This document shows positions 1-9,655 of a stretch of 64,000 nt of DNA, piece after piece. The stretch's first letter is position 1. Every line of letters begins with the position of its first letter. The translations under genes were made by a program, and so were the position numbers. Under the pieces are notes generated by a model. The model was not told the DNA's origin. It searched no databases and saw nothing but the letters and a program-made list of their open reading frames with translations. This stretch comes from Pontimicrobium sp. SW4 (GTDB taxonomy: Bacteria > Bacteroidota > Bacteroidia > Flavobacteriales > Flavobacteriaceae), in contig NZ_CP157199.1 of assembly GCF_039954625.1 (NCBI RefSeq), positions 1,116,001 to 1,180,000 on the forward strand, given 5' to 3'.

Positions 1-1013
1 TGTTTATAGTCTATAAAACAACCAAACTTTGGCACATTGATATATTTATGTAAATTATTTCTTAATCGTCCACTACTAACCATAGAGTCCTTCCAGCTAG
101 AAACAATACTATTTTGTTCAATTTTTTCGAAAGCTAATGCGACTGCTTCTTTATAGGACTTTGGTTGGACATTTAGTAGTTGGTTAATAGCACTTGGTTT
201 TCCAATAATTTGAACTCCCATACTATCTACCAAAGTTGTGGCGAGTTTGTAAGATGTTGAAGTTACAAAGTATAGCCAATACGAAGATAATTTAGGTGTC
301 ATTATTGGAACTGTTAGGATATATCTTTTCAATCCTCTTACTTGTGCAAATTGTAAGAGCATTTGCTTGTAAGTTAAAATTTCAGGACCGAAAACGTCAA
401 ATGATTTATTATATAGGTCTTGGCGACCAACACTGCGATGTAAAAACGTCAAGACATCTCTAACAGCAAGTGGCTGCGTTTTTGTGTTTAACCACTTTGG
501 TGCAATCATAAATGGCAGTTTTTCAACCAAATCTCTTATTATTTCAAACGAAGAACTTCCAGAACCCACAATAATTCCAGCCTTAAAAATGGTTAGCCCA
601 TAGGTGTTAGACTTTAGCATGTCTTCAACATTTTTGCGTGACCGTAAGTGTTTTGATAAGTGATCTTCGTTGGTAATACCACTTAAATAGATAACTTGTT
701 TTACATTAGTTTTTTTAAGTTGATTTTTAAAATTGATGGCACATCGTTCTTCAAGAGATTCGAAATCTTTTGAAGAATTTGACATAGAGTGAATTAAGTA
801 GAAGGCTGCATCAATATCTTCAGGAATGTTATTAAGTGTTTCTGGTTTTAAAAAATCAGCTTCAACAACATCAATTAAGTCATCTTCAGCATAACTTTTA
901 TCTGTACGTAACTTATCTCTTACCGCGCAAACAACATGATGACCATCATTAGCTAATAATGGTATTAAGCGTTTGCCAATATATCCTGTTGCACCTGTTA
1001 CAAGAATTTTCAT
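1..1013 (-). CDS. SDR-family NAD(P)-binding oxidoreductase, partial (C-terminus off the window)
   Basis: Open frame running off the left edge; about 337 codons are present. The ATG is at 1013 (CAT on the plus strand at 1011-1013). The N-terminus reads MKILVTGATGYIGKRLIPLL, the Rossmann TGxxGxxG dinucleotide loop of atypical short-chain dehydrogenases. Later it carries YLIHSMS and VKQVIYLSGI, typical of the NmrA-like/SDR_a5 group whose members often end in a DUF2867 domain; that end would lie outside the window. Substrate unknown. It is divergent from the arsenite pump across about 220 bp. The family call is firm, the exact function is not. Confidence 0.8.
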   Translation of the reverse strand, partial: MKILVTGATGYIGKRLIPLLANDGHHVVCAVRDKLRTDKSYAEDDLIDVVEADFLKPETLNNIPEDIDAAFYLIHSMSNSSKDFESLEERCAINFKNQLKKTNVKQVIYLSGITNEDHLSKHLRSRKNVEDMLKSNTYGLTIFKAGIIVGSGSSSFEIIRDLVEKLPFMIAPKWLNTKTQPLAVRDVLTFLHRSVGRQDLYNKSFDVFGPEILTYKQMLLQFAQVRGLKRYILTVPIMTPKLSSYWLYFVTSTSYKLATTLVDSMGVQIIGKPSAINQLLNVQPKSYKEAVALAFEKIEQNSIVSSWKDSMVSSGRLRNNLHKYINVPKFGCFIDYK

Positions 1014-1234
1014 AAATAATGTTTATTAATAAAACTGTTTTTTATTCTTTGACACTCTAATCGTTTTTTTGTAAATTATTTTTTAAAAATACAAATTGTT
1101 TAGTTAATAACTAAAAAAAATAAACAAAAGTGCTTTATTCAATGTTACGTTTTTGTAAAGAATGCTATCAAAGGTCTATTAAGATTATTATATAAGTTGT
1201 TTAATATTTACTTTTGCTTTAAATATTATATGTA

Positions 1235-2281
1235 ATGGCAGTATCAGGTAAAAAGCTTAGTTTTTTAGATTCTTATCTTACTTTATGGATATTCATTGCT
1301 ATGGGTTTAGGTGTTGCTTTAGGATATTTTTTCCCACCTATTACGTCATACATAGATTCTTATAGTAGTGGCACAACCAATATTCCAATAGCGATTGGTT
1401 TAATATTGATGATGTATCCACCTTTGGCAAAAGTAAATTATAGCTTATTACCTAAAGTTTTTAAGAATGTTAAGGTATTGTCTATTTCATTGTTTTTAAA
1501 TTGGATAGTAGGTCCAATTTTAATGTTTGCGCTTGCATTAATATTTCTACAAGATCACCCAGAATATATGGTAGGATTGATTTTAATTGGTTTAGCTCGC
1601 TGTATTGCGATGGTCTTAGTGTGGAATGATTTAGCAGAAGGTAGCAGCGAATATGGCGCTGGTTTGGTGGCATTAAATAGTGTATTTCAGGTGTTTGCAT
1701 ATAGTTTTTATGCATGGATTTTTATTACCAAACTTCCACCTCTTTTTGGTTTTGAAGGTGCTATTGTAGATATTTCCATTGTGACAATAGCTGAAAGCGT
1801 CGCAATTTATTTGGGCATTCCTTTTTTAGCAGGCATATTAAGTAGACTTATATTAGTAAAAGCAAAAGGCGAGGAGTGGTACACCAAAAAATTCATCCCA
1901 ACAATTTCACCAATTACTTTAATAGCATTGTTATTCACAATAGTAGTGATGTTTTCGCTAAAAGGAGAATTGATTGTTGAGATTCCCATGGATGTTGTAA
2001 CTATAGCAATTCCTTTGCTTATTTATTTTGCAATCATGTTTCTTATTGGCTTCTTTGTGTCTAAAGCCATGGGAGCGTCTTACGACAAAAATGCTGCTAT
2101 TTCGTTTACAGCAGCTGGAAACAATTTCGAGCTAGCTATTGCGGTATCTATTGCAGTATTCGGATTAAATTCTGGGCAAGCATTCACTGGCGTTATTGGG
2201 CCTTTGGTTGAAGTTCCTGCTTTAATTTTATTAGTTAGAGTTGCATTTTGGCTTAGAAAGAAATATTACCTAAAAGCATAG
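1235..2281 (+). CDS. acr3: ACR3-family arsenite efflux permease
   Basis: 348 residues, the usual ACR3 length, with about ten hydrophobic membrane segments. It would export arsenite (and perhaps antimonite) from the cytoplasm using the proton motive force. The ACR3 hallmarks are visible: Cys123 in the [10 protein letters not shown] segment of TM4 and the [10 protein letters not shown] segment with its conserved Glu near residue 295. No ArsR regulator or arsenate reductase sits next to it, so it is a solitary resistance gene. A TACTTTTG -7-like element at 1209-1216 suggests a very short leader. A preceding ATG at 1230 is followed at once by a stop, which fixes the start at 1235. Confidence 0.93.
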   Translation: MAVSGKKLSFLDSYLTLWIFIAMGLGVALGYFFPPITSYIDSYSSGTTNIPIAIGLILMMYPPLAKVNYSLLPKVFKNVKVLSISLFLNWIVGPILMFALALIFLQDHPEYMVGLILIGLARCIAMVLVWNDLAEGSSEYGAGLVALNSVFQVFAYSFYAWIFITKLPPLFGFEGAIVDISIVTIAESVAIYLGIPFLAGILSRLILVKAKGEEWYTKKFIPTISPITLIALLFTIVVMFSLKGELIVEIPMDVVTIAIPLLIYFAIMFLIGFFVSKAMGASYDKNAAISFTAAGNNFELAIAVSIAVFGLNSGQAFTGVIGPLVEVPALILLVRVAFWLRKKYYLKA

Positions 2282-2371
2282 TAATACAAAATATAATTGG
2301 AGTCATTATTTTCTTAGTTTGATTTTGTAAATTTGTGTAATTAAAAAAATAAACATTAAATCTTAATACAC

Positions 2372-3214
2372 ATGAAAAAATTACTTTTAATAATGCTTGC
2401 GTTTACATTGTCTTACGCAATAAATGCACAATTGCAAACCCCTGCGCCAAGTCCTGCGTCTAAAGTAGAGCAAAAGGTTGGGTTAACAGACATTACTATT
2501 GACTATTCTAGACCAGGAGTAAAGGGTAGAAAAATATTTGGTGGATTAGAACAATATGGAAAAGTATGGAGAACAGGAGCTAATGCAAGAACTAAAATTA
2601 CTTTTAGTGACGATATTACTTTTGCAGGTCAAGATGTAAAAGCAGGAACATATGCTATTTTCACTATACCAGGAGAAAAGAATTGGGACGTGTATTTATA
2701 CACAGAACATCAAGGAAATGGAGCACCTCAAACTTTGGATGAATCTAAAATTGCTGCAAAAGCAACAGTTGAAGCTATGCCAATTCCTTTTGTTGTAGAA
2801 ACATTTACTATTGATATCAATAATATTAGAAATGCTAGTGCTAATTTAGATATCATATGGGAACAAACGTATATCACTGTGCCTTTTACTGTACCAACTG
2901 ATGCTAAAGTATCGGCTGCTATTGATAAAATGTTGGGTGGCCCTAGTGCAAACGATTATTATGCTGCTGCAGGTTATTATTTAAGCGCAGGTAAAGATCC
3001 AGCTACTGCAAAAAAATGGATAGATAAGGCTATGAGCAAGATTGAAAACCCTGCATTTTGGCAACTGCGTCAACAGTCCCTTATTTATGCTGCCGCAGGT
3101 GATAAAAAAGGTGCTGTAGAACTAGCTAAAAAATCTTTAGCTGCTTCTGAAAAAGCTGGAAATGCACAGTATGTTAAAATGAACAAAGCGTCTCTTGCTG
3201 AGTGGATGAATTAA
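2372..3214 (+). CDS. DUF2911 domain secreted protein
   Basis: 280 residues with a clear signal peptide (MKKLLLIMLAFTLSYAINAQ) and then a DUF2911 domain with the characteristic VDYSRPGVKGRKIFGGL-like segment near residues 47-60 and the GxVWRTGANA motif. The C-terminal third is alanine-rich and helical and resembles TPR-like repeats (residues about 195-275). DUF2911 proteins are common and usually uncharacterised in Bacteroidota; the protein is probably exported to the periplasm or beyond. It is a single-gene unit closed by the terminator just downstream. Confidence 0.85.
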   Translation: MKKLLLIMLAFTLSYAINAQLQTPAPSPASKVEQKVGLTDITIDYSRPGVKGRKIFGGLEQYGKVWRTGANARTKITFSDDITFAGQDVKAGTYAIFTIPGEKNWDVYLYTEHQGNGAPQTLDESKIAAKATVEAMPIPFVVETFTIDINNIRNASANLDIIWEQTYITVPFTVPTDAKVSAAIDKMLGGPSANDYYAAAGYYLSAGKDPATAKKWIDKAMSKIENPAFWQLRQQSLIYAAAGDKKGAVELAKKSLAASEKAGNAQYVKMNKASLAEWMN

Positions 3215-3234
3215 TGATTTATATTATATAGAAT

Positions 3235-3267
3235 AAAAAAAGCGAGCTATATGCTCGCTTTTTTTTA
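3235..3267 (+). terminator. Rho-independent terminator after the DUF2911 gene
   Basis: A-run, stem AGCGAGC (3241-3247) paired with GCTCGCT (3253-3259), loop TATAT, followed by a run of eight or more T. A textbook intrinsic terminator 20-50 bp after the stop codon. Confidence 0.92.
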
Positions 3268-3332
3268 TAACTATATTTGAGAGTTTGTTGTATTTTTAAA
3301 TCAACTTGAAAATAGTCATTAAATAAGTCGCA

Positions 3333-4325
3333 ATGAAATATATTTTTATCGTATTTGTATTCCTTACAAGTTGTGTAAGTAATGCTTCAAAACAATTACC
3401 AACAATTGCTACTAATGAATATGAAGTTACCAAGGACTCTGTTAAAATTGAAACTTCCAATGGTACTATATTCGGGATTTTGTATAGACCTATTGGTGTT
3501 GATAAAAAAACGCCTGCTGTTTTATGCTTGCAAGGTGGTGGCGATGTTGGGTTGTCTAATTATCTTTATGAAGCTGAGTTTTTTGCAAAACAAGGAGTTG
3601 TGGCATTAGTATGTGATAAATCTGGAGCTGGGTTATCAAACACAAAAAAAGGATGGAGAGCACAAAGCTTTGTAGATAAAACCAATGAATATTACGAATT
3701 GTTTACTTGGTTGTCTAATAAAGCGTATGTCAATTCTAATAAAGTTGGCGTACATGGCATGAGCGAAGGAGGGAGGCTTGCTCTTAATATGGCTATTGAA
3801 TATCCTAATGAGATAGCTTTTGTGAATGCTGTATCTGGACCCATTGAGTCTTATAAAAAAAACCATTTATACGCCATTAAGCATAATTTCTTGTCAAGAA
3901 ATATCGATTCTGTTACTGTAAACGAAGCTGTACGTCTTTGGGATATCTATCTGGAGGAAGTTAGTTCAGGCAGCATTTCAAGTGAAACTATTAAAAAAGT
4001 AAATGCCTTTAGAAAGCTTCATCCAGAAATTAATTATTTACCAAGCAATTCGACACGATTACCACAAAGACCATTATCACAAGATGTACATTTTACTCAA
4101 GAAGATAAACTAGATGGTATAACATGTCCAGTATTGTTTCAATATGGCGAATTAGATATTTTGGTTGACCCAAAAAAATCAATTGCTTTAATACCAGATA
4201 AGCCTAATTTTAAAATTAAAAACTATAAAGTAACAGACCATTCCATGACTCTTAAAAATGGCGATGTGCATCCTAACTTTATACTAGATAAAAAAACATG
4301 GATTCATAGTTTTTTAGAATTATGA
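3333..4325 (+). CDS. Secreted alpha/beta hydrolase lipoprotein (BAAT/dienelactone hydrolase-like)
   Basis: 330 residues. The N-terminus has a lipoprotein signal (FVFLTSC, Cys at residue 14). The alpha/beta-hydrolase fold is supported by the nucleophile elbow GMSEGG (Ser near residue 144), the acid region GELDILVDP and the His in TDHSMTL near the C-terminus, in the correct order for a Ser-Asp-His triad. The middle (residues 160-240) is a helical cap. It resembles the acyl-CoA thioester hydrolase/BAAT C-terminal group often annotated as acyl-CoA thioesterase or prolyl oligopeptidase-like. Substrate unknown; the lipobox suggests it acts at the envelope. Confidence 0.82.
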   Translation: MKYIFIVFVFLTSCVSNASKQLPTIATNEYEVTKDSVKIETSNGTIFGILYRPIGVDKKTPAVLCLQGGGDVGLSNYLYEAEFFAKQGVVALVCDKSGAGLSNTKKGWRAQSFVDKTNEYYELFTWLSNKAYVNSNKVGVHGMSEGGRLALNMAIEYPNEIAFVNAVSGPIESYKKNHLYAIKHNFLSRNIDSVTVNEAVRLWDIYLEEVSSGSISSETIKKVNAFRKLHPEINYLPSNSTRLPQRPLSQDVHFTQEDKLDGITCPVLFQYGELDILVDPKKSIALIPDKPNFKIKNYKVTDHSMTLKNGDVHPNFILDKKTWIHSFLEL

Positions 4326-4434
4326 TTTCTGCAAAAATTTAAAAAACGAGCCAATTGACTCACTTTTTTAGTTAATAACTTTGTCATCAAATAATAATGA
4401 TACAATTGACTTTGTAGTAAGAAAATTCTAACTT

Positions 4435-5180
4435 CGCTTATCGTTTGATATAAAACATTAAAACGTTACATATCATGACATTGTAGCCAATTACCCAAAA
4501 ATGCCTGAAGAGTTAGAAAATAAACTAATCGATATTATTGAAAGTGATAAATGGATGACTAACATTTTGAAAATAGTCAGAGATTTAAACCTAAAAGATT
4601 GTTGGATTGGAGCTGGTTTTGTTAGAAATAAAATTTGGGACGAAAAACACGGGAAAGACAGAACTGAACTTAATGATATTGACATAATATATTTTGACAA
4701 ATCAAATTTGACCAAAAAGTTTGACTTAGAAATAGAGAGCAAACTGAGAAATCTGAATCCTAAACTAAATTGGTCTGTTAAGAATCAAGCAAGGATGCAT
4801 ATTAGAAATGGACACAAACAATATACTGATTGTAATAAAGCTATTTCCTTTTGGCCTGAAACTGCTACTTCAATAGCTGTAAGATTGAATTTCAAAAACA
4901 AAATTGAGTATATCGCACCTTATGGATTAGAAGATTTATTTAATCTTTTAGTTGTACCAACACCGAGGTTTGATTTGACCATTTACAAGAATAGAATTGA
5001 AAAGAAGAACTGGAAAGAAAAATGGAACGAATTAGAAATAAAAACTGGCTACAACAACGTATAAAAAAATAGCGGTTTAAGTGCTTAAACAAAGGAAAAT
5101 TAATAAATTAGAGGTCATTGTAAAACCGAAAAGTTAGTCTGTAAAAATCCGCTACTTTTCATATACAAAACCGATAAGCG
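4435..5180. mobile_element. Possible single-gene cassette bounded by inverted repeats
   Basis: CGCTTATCG at 4435-4443 is matched by its exact inverse CGATAAGCG at 5172-5180. Similarity continues inward imperfectly (TTTGATATA on the left, TATACAAAAC on the right). The one gene inside ends in the right-hand element: its last codons and stop lie in ACAACGTATAA. The segment GTATAAAAAAATAGCGG after that is imperfectly inverted at about 5150-5167 (CCGCTACTTTTCATATAC). A TTTAAG-TG-CTTAAA palindrome lies between them. This looks like an attC-type or other recombination end. No integrase is present in the window, so mobility is inference. Confidence 0.45.
4501..5064 (+). CDS. NTP_transf_6-like nucleotidyltransferase family protein
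   Basis: 187 residues resembling the DUF925/COG3575 nucleotidyltransferase family. The helical N-terminus is followed by WIGAGFVRNKIWD, then by ELNDIDIIYFD, the DxD-like metal-binding motif of the polymerase-beta superfamily; GLEDLFNLLVVPTP lies near residue 147. Partner or substrate unknown. It stands alone between unrelated genes, inside a pair of inverted repeats, and its C-terminal codons are part of the right-hand repeat. That suggests it arrived as a cassette. The base composition is not obviously different from neighbours. Confidence 0.75.
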   Translation: MPEELENKLIDIIESDKWMTNILKIVRDLNLKDCWIGAGFVRNKIWDEKHGKDRTELNDIDIIYFDKSNLTKKFDLEIESKLRNLNPKLNWSVKNQARMHIRNGHKQYTDCNKAISFWPETATSIAVRLNFKNKIEYIAPYGLEDLFNLLVVPTPRFDLTIYKNRIEKKNWKEKWNELEIKTGYNNV

Positions 5181-5197
5181 TAATTTAATCCACTATT

Positions 5198-6934
5198 TTA
5201 CTCACCAATAGCTTCTAACTCTTCACTAGGCGAACTTCTATCCATTGTTTGAAGCAGAATGGCAATTACCATGACTATCACACAACCAACAAAATTTAAC
5301 CATAGAAATGGTAAATTAATAAATTCGTATTCGTTTAGTAAAAATAAGCCTATCACCAAGACTTGTGTAATTAAAGCTGCGGTAAACACTGCATTTCCTT
5401 TTACCCACCTTACAAAAAAGGCTAGTAAAAAGATACCTAAAACATTTCCGTAGAAAATAGAGCCAATAATATTTACTAATTGTATTAAATTTTCGGCGAG
5501 GTTTGCGACACAAGCAATACCAATGGCTAAAATTCCCCAACCCAACGTAAATAGTTTGGAGGCTTTTACCATCTCTTCTTCAGAATGCTTACCAGTATTT
5601 CGTTTGTATAAGTCGATAGTCGTCGTGGATGCCAAAGCGTTTAATTCACTAGAGGTACTCGACATAGCTGCACTTAAAATAACTGCCAATAATAAGCCTA
5701 TTAAGCCTCTTGGTAAGTTGTTTAATATAAAGTTGATAAACACATAATCTTTGTCATTTTTTTCAACTTTTACCTGTTGTGCATCTGCTGCTTTTTCAAT
5801 TAAAATTCTCGCTTCGCTTCTTAGTGCTTCATAAGCATTGTTTGCTTCAGCTATTTTCTTAGTATTAGCTTCGTTATTGTCATTAATAAAGTCGGCAATA
5901 TAAGTTTGCTTATCATTAAAAATAGCGGCTTGTTGTGCTTGTAATGCTTTGTATTCATCGGCATATTCCGAGTTCAAAACTGTTTTGGTTGCATCTGGAT
6001 TAAAATTTAAAGGCGCTGCATTAAACTGGTAAAATACAAATACCATCACACCAACTAATAAAATAAAGAACTGCATTGGTACTTTTAACAAGCCATTAAA
6101 CAGTAAACCTAATTGCATTTCTTTAACCGATTTTCCGCTTAAATAACGTTGCACCTGACTTTGGTCTGTTCCAAAATAAGAGAGCATTAAAAACGTACCA
6201 CCAATAATACCACTCCAAAATGTGTAGCGATTATTTAAGTCGAATGAAAAATCTAACACTTCCATCTTGCCATTTGCACCAGCTATTTCTAATGCTTTAG
6301 AAAATGTGATGTCTGCAGGGAGCTTGCTAACTATAATAATAAATGCAACAACCATTCCTGTAAAAATCACAATCATTTGGTGTTTTTGAGTCACACTTAC
6401 TGCTTTAGTGCCTCCAGTCACAGTATAGATGATGACAAGGATTCCGATAATAATGTTTAGCAATATCAAGTTCCAACCAAGTACTACAGATAATATAATT
6501 GAAGGTGCAAAAATGGTAATTCCAGCAGCGAGTCCACGTTGTATTAAAAAGAGGATTGCTGTTAAGGTTCTTGTTTTTAAATCGAACCGATTTTCTAAAA
6601 ACTCATAAGCAGTATATACATTTAATCGATGGTACAATGGAATAAACACCATGCAAATAACAATCATAGCAATTGGCAATCCAAAATAGAATTGCACAAA
6701 GCCCATACCATCATTAAATGCTTGTCCTGGTGTAGAAAGGAAGGTAATAGCACTTGCTTGAGTCGCCATGACAGATAAACCAATAGTCCACCATTTTGAG
6801 GTGCTTCCGCCTTTTAAGTAGTCTTTAACATCTCTATTTTTTCTGGTTATCCAAGTACCATAAGCCACAATGGTAACTAGTGTAAATATTAGGATAGTCC
6901 AATCTAAGGTTTCTAATTTTGTAAAATGATTCAT
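5198..6934 (-). CDS. Sodium:solute symporter (SSS family)
   Basis: 578 residues with about 13-14 membrane segments. Typical SSS features include the early GGSTSKWWTIGLSVMATQASAITFLSTPGQAF region and GLLLAVILSAAMSSTSSELNALAS near residue 415. A charged insert at residues about 320-385 (EYADEYKALQAQQAA onward) separates membrane segments and is common in Bacteroidota members. The start at 6934 is one base after the stop of the upstream microprotein, so the two are probably translationally coupled. It is the last gene of an operon headed by a PIG-L deacetylase, so the substrate may be a deacetylated amino sugar or related compound (inference). Confidence 0.88.
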   Translation of the reverse strand: MNHFTKLETLDWTILIFTLVTIVAYGTWITRKNRDVKDYLKGGSTSKWWTIGLSVMATQASAITFLSTPGQAFNDGMGFVQFYFGLPIAMIVICMVFIPLYHRLNVYTAYEFLENRFDLKTRTLTAILFLIQRGLAAGITIFAPSIILSVVLGWNLILLNIIIGILVIIYTVTGGTKAVSVTQKHQMIVIFTGMVVAFIIIVSKLPADITFSKALEIAGANGKMEVLDFSFDLNNRYTFWSGIIGGTFLMLSYFGTDQSQVQRYLSGKSVKEMQLGLLFNGLLKVPMQFFILLVGVMVFVFYQFNAAPLNFNPDATKTVLNSEYADEYKALQAQQAAIFNDKQTYIADFINDNNEANTKKIAEANNAYEALRSEARILIEKAADAQQVKVEKNDKDYVFINFILNNLPRGLIGLLLAVILSAAMSSTSSELNALASTTTIDLYKRNTGKHSEEEMVKASKLFTLGWGILAIGIACVANLAENLIQLVNIIGSIFYGNVLGIFLLAFFVRWVKGNAVFTAALITQVLVIGLFLLNEYEFINLPFLWLNFVGCVIVMVIAILLQTMDRSSPSEELEAIGE

Positions 6935-6935
6935 A

Positions 6936-7049
6936 CTACGACAGCGACTGAGTTATGATATAAAAAAGAATAATATATATGGCATTAGCCACTAAAACCA
7001 GAGTGTACCAGTTTTTCCATTTTGCTTTTTGGTATGAATGATTTTCCAT
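6936..7049 (-). CDS. 37-residue membrane microprotein between PIG-L deacetylase and symporter
   Basis: Found by reading the gap: ATG at 7049, stop TAG at 6938-6936. The peptide starts MENHSYQKAKWKNWYTLVLV and continues into one hydrophobic segment (about residues 16-32) ending in ITQSLS. One base separates its start from the stop of the upstream PIG-L gene and one base separates its stop from the symporter start. Such perfect packing argues that it is translated. A single-span partner of the SSS transporter, like the small accessory subunits known for some symporters, is the natural guess; no family is recognised. Confidence 0.7.
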   Translation of the reverse strand: MENHSYQKAKWKNWYTLVLVANAIYIILFYIITQSLS

Positions 7050-7050
7050 A

Positions 7051-9579
7051 TTAGTCAGTTAGTTTTTTGTTTAAATTAATATTATCCTTCCCAATAGATA
7101 ACATATTTGAGAAAAGTCTATAGGCTCCAGAAACGCCTGCAGGAAACTCTCTAAAAAAGCTTAATCCTGTATAGATATAATGTCCTTTACCATGTTTGGC
7201 AATCAATAAGCTTCCATCTTTAGGTGTTTCTCCTTTATCGTTTATTGAAATAAGAGGTGTAAACTCTTTACTCCATTCGTTAGGGAAGTAGAGTCCACGT
7301 TCTTGAGTCCAACCATCAAAATCTTTTGACGTAATTTTATTTGGGAAATTTAAAAGTTCGTGGTCTGGATTTAATATTCTTACTTCCGCGTTTTCGTCGG
7401 TAACTCTGTCTCTCGATAGTTTTAAATCGAAAGGAGCAATGTTATCGACCTTAACACCTCTGCTAGTATTGTATTGCACAATCATATTGCCACCTTGCTC
7501 TACAAAATCAAACAAAATATCTTGCTTAAATTTTAGTTCATCTACAATGTTATAAGCCCTAATCCCAACAACAACGGCATCAAAACGCGCTAAATTTTCA
7601 GAAGTAATATCTTCAGGTTTTATTTTTACTACGTTATAGCCTATTTGTTGTAAACTTTCAGGAACAACATCGCCAGCTCCTTCTATATAAGCAATATTTT
7701 CACCGCGTTTTTGAATGTCTAAGCGAACAATTTTACTTTCGCTTGGCAATAACACTGTTTGAAAAGGAATGTGGCTATAATCTATTTCTATTAATTCTTT
7801 TGAATAGGTTTTTCCGTTAACAGATACTTTTGGTACAAGCGTTCCTTCACTTTGGAATTTTGGTGGAATAACCGTAAATACTAACTTTTGAGTTTCTCCT
7901 TTATTTTCTATCGTCACTTTTTGTTGTTGTGGATATACATTCCAATCTTTAGGATGTTCAAGGGTAATGGACCCTTCTATATTATCTCTACCAGCTTTTA
8001 CAATCACTTGAATTTCTTTTTGCTTGTCGTTTTCAAAAATGATTACTTTATTGCTAATGCTAGTAGATACTTCTGGAATAATCTCGAAAGGTCTATATAA
8101 TTCCCCTTTATCTGGTTTTGAGTAGCGATATACAACATCTTTAGTAAATGTGATAAGCGTATTATTAACCATTACATTAAAATCGACAGTTAAACCTCTA
8201 GGTGTTTCTGGTTTCCCAATTAACGTTTGGTCATCTACCTTATATACTCCTAAAGTTCCTTTTTCTTCAAGCCAGTAAGGTGTGGTTGTTTTTATGCTTC
8301 TAGGTAAGGTGATTTCTTGTTTAAAAACCTCCTTTACATTTGGTAAAAGTGTTTGATTTTTTTCTATTGAATTATTATTTGAAGACACTTGGTAAGACAT
8401 TAATTTTAAGCTAGCATTACTTCTATTAAGTGTTTCGAAATTTAATGTAATATCACTTCCGCTACTTGTTGTTGGTGTATTTGATGACACTTCTAAGTAC
8501 AACCCTGTACACGCTTCAATAATATGTTTTAATTCATTGATTTTTATGTCTTTCCAATGCTTATCTTCAATGTTTTGTAGAAGTTTATATGCGTTAACTA
8601 AATCGTCTAAATGAACGGAAGGGTCTCTAAAATTGAAGTTTTTTTCTACCTTATATAAAATGTCTCCAATAGCTTTTCCGTCTTTAACACGATTCCAAGA
8701 TGTGTCGATTCCAGAAAAGATATTGTCTTTATTTTCTGGGAATTCTCCTTTTAAAAATTCTATGTATTCTTGCTGTGACCCACGTGTTGTTAAGCGACCA
8801 AATCCTTGACATAAATGTTGGCTACTTGCTAGTGACGCCACTTCGTTATTTGACAATCCTTTATGTGGATAGAATACACCAACATCAAAGTTTAGCATTC
8901 CACTTTTATCGGCTTTTTCAAAATTTTCTTGACTCCCATAAAACCACCAACCAGTATTAAAGAATAATCTTTTAGGTTGCCAGGTATCCACGTGTTTTAA
9001 TTGGTCTGGGTAACTATTTTTGTCTGCAACCATATCAAAAGCTTCCATGCTTAACATGGCTGAACCTGTATGATGACCATGTGTGGTTCCTGGGTTTCTA
9101 TGGTCGAACCTATTTATAATAACATCTGGTTTAAATTGTCGTATGGCCCAAATAACATCACCTAATACTTTTTCTTTATCCCAAATAGCAAAGGTTTCGT
9201 CAGGATGTTTAGAATATCCAAAATCGTTAGCTCTTGTAAAACGTTGTTCGCCACCATCTACATGTCTCGCAGCTAATAATTCTTGCGTACGAATAACACC
9301 TAATAATTCTCGAATTTCTGGTCCAATTAAATTCTGTCCACCATCACCACGAGTCACAGATAGATAAGCTGTTCTAGCCTTAACATGATTGGACATATAC
9401 GAGATAAGACGTGTGTTTTCGTCATCAGGATGTGCAGCTACATATAACACAGAACCTAAAACATTTAGTTTTTGTACCGCTTCATAAATTTCGGAAGTAC
9501 TTGGTTTTTTTGGTTGTTGGCCGTAAGTAATTATTGTAGAAAAAAGAGCAATGGCAATTGCTAATTTAAATTTTTGCAT
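7051..9579 (-). CDS. Secreted PIG-L/LmbE family deacetylase with C-terminal amidotransferase-like domain
   Basis: 842 residues; signal peptide to about residue 20 (ends TYGQ). The zinc site AHPDDE is at residues 49-54 and the second ligand region THGHHTGSAM near residue 167, so the N-terminal third is an intact N-acetyl-sugar-type deacetylase. The middle resembles beta-sandwich/NPCBM-like material. The last 220 residues (AYIEGAGDVVPESLQQIGYN through KHGKGHYIYTGLSFFREFPAG) resemble the type 1 glutamine amidotransferase-like domain seen in these proteins. It is likely periplasmic or secreted and heads an operon with a microprotein and an SSS symporter, suggesting deacetylation followed by uptake. 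Confidence 0.87.
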   Translation of the reverse strand: MQKFKLAIAIALFSTIITYGQQPKKPSTSEIYEAVQKLNVLGSVLYVAAHPDDENTRLISYMSNHVKARTAYLSVTRGDGGQNLIGPEIRELLGVIRTQELLAARHVDGGEQRFTRANDFGYSKHPDETFAIWDKEKVLGDVIWAIRQFKPDVIINRFDHRNPGTTHGHHTGSAMLSMEAFDMVADKNSYPDQLKHVDTWQPKRLFFNTGWWFYGSQENFEKADKSGMLNFDVGVFYPHKGLSNNEVASLASSQHLCQGFGRLTTRGSQQEYIEFLKGEFPENKDNIFSGIDTSWNRVKDGKAIGDILYKVEKNFNFRDPSVHLDDLVNAYKLLQNIEDKHWKDIKINELKHIIEACTGLYLEVSSNTPTTSSGSDITLNFETLNRSNASLKLMSYQVSSNNNSIEKNQTLLPNVKEVFKQEITLPRSIKTTTPYWLEEKGTLGVYKVDDQTLIGKPETPRGLTVDFNVMVNNTLITFTKDVVYRYSKPDKGELYRPFEIIPEVSTSISNKVIIFENDKQKEIQVIVKAGRDNIEGSITLEHPKDWNVYPQQQKVTIENKGETQKLVFTVIPPKFQSEGTLVPKVSVNGKTYSKELIEIDYSHIPFQTVLLPSESKIVRLDIQKRGENIAYIEGAGDVVPESLQQIGYNVVKIKPEDITSENLARFDAVVVGIRAYNIVDELKFKQDILFDFVEQGGNMIVQYNTSRGVKVDNIAPFDLKLSRDRVTDENAEVRILNPDHELLNFPNKITSKDFDGWTQERGLYFPNEWSKEFTPLISINDKGETPKDGSLLIAKHGKGHYIYTGLSFFREFPAGVSGAYRLFSNMLSIGKDNINLNKKLTD

Positions 9580-9655
9580 GGTTATTAGGTTTGCTAGAAA
9601 CCAAATATATAAAAGAAACCAAGTGAAAAGCTTGGTTTTAATCTTTCTTTAACGG

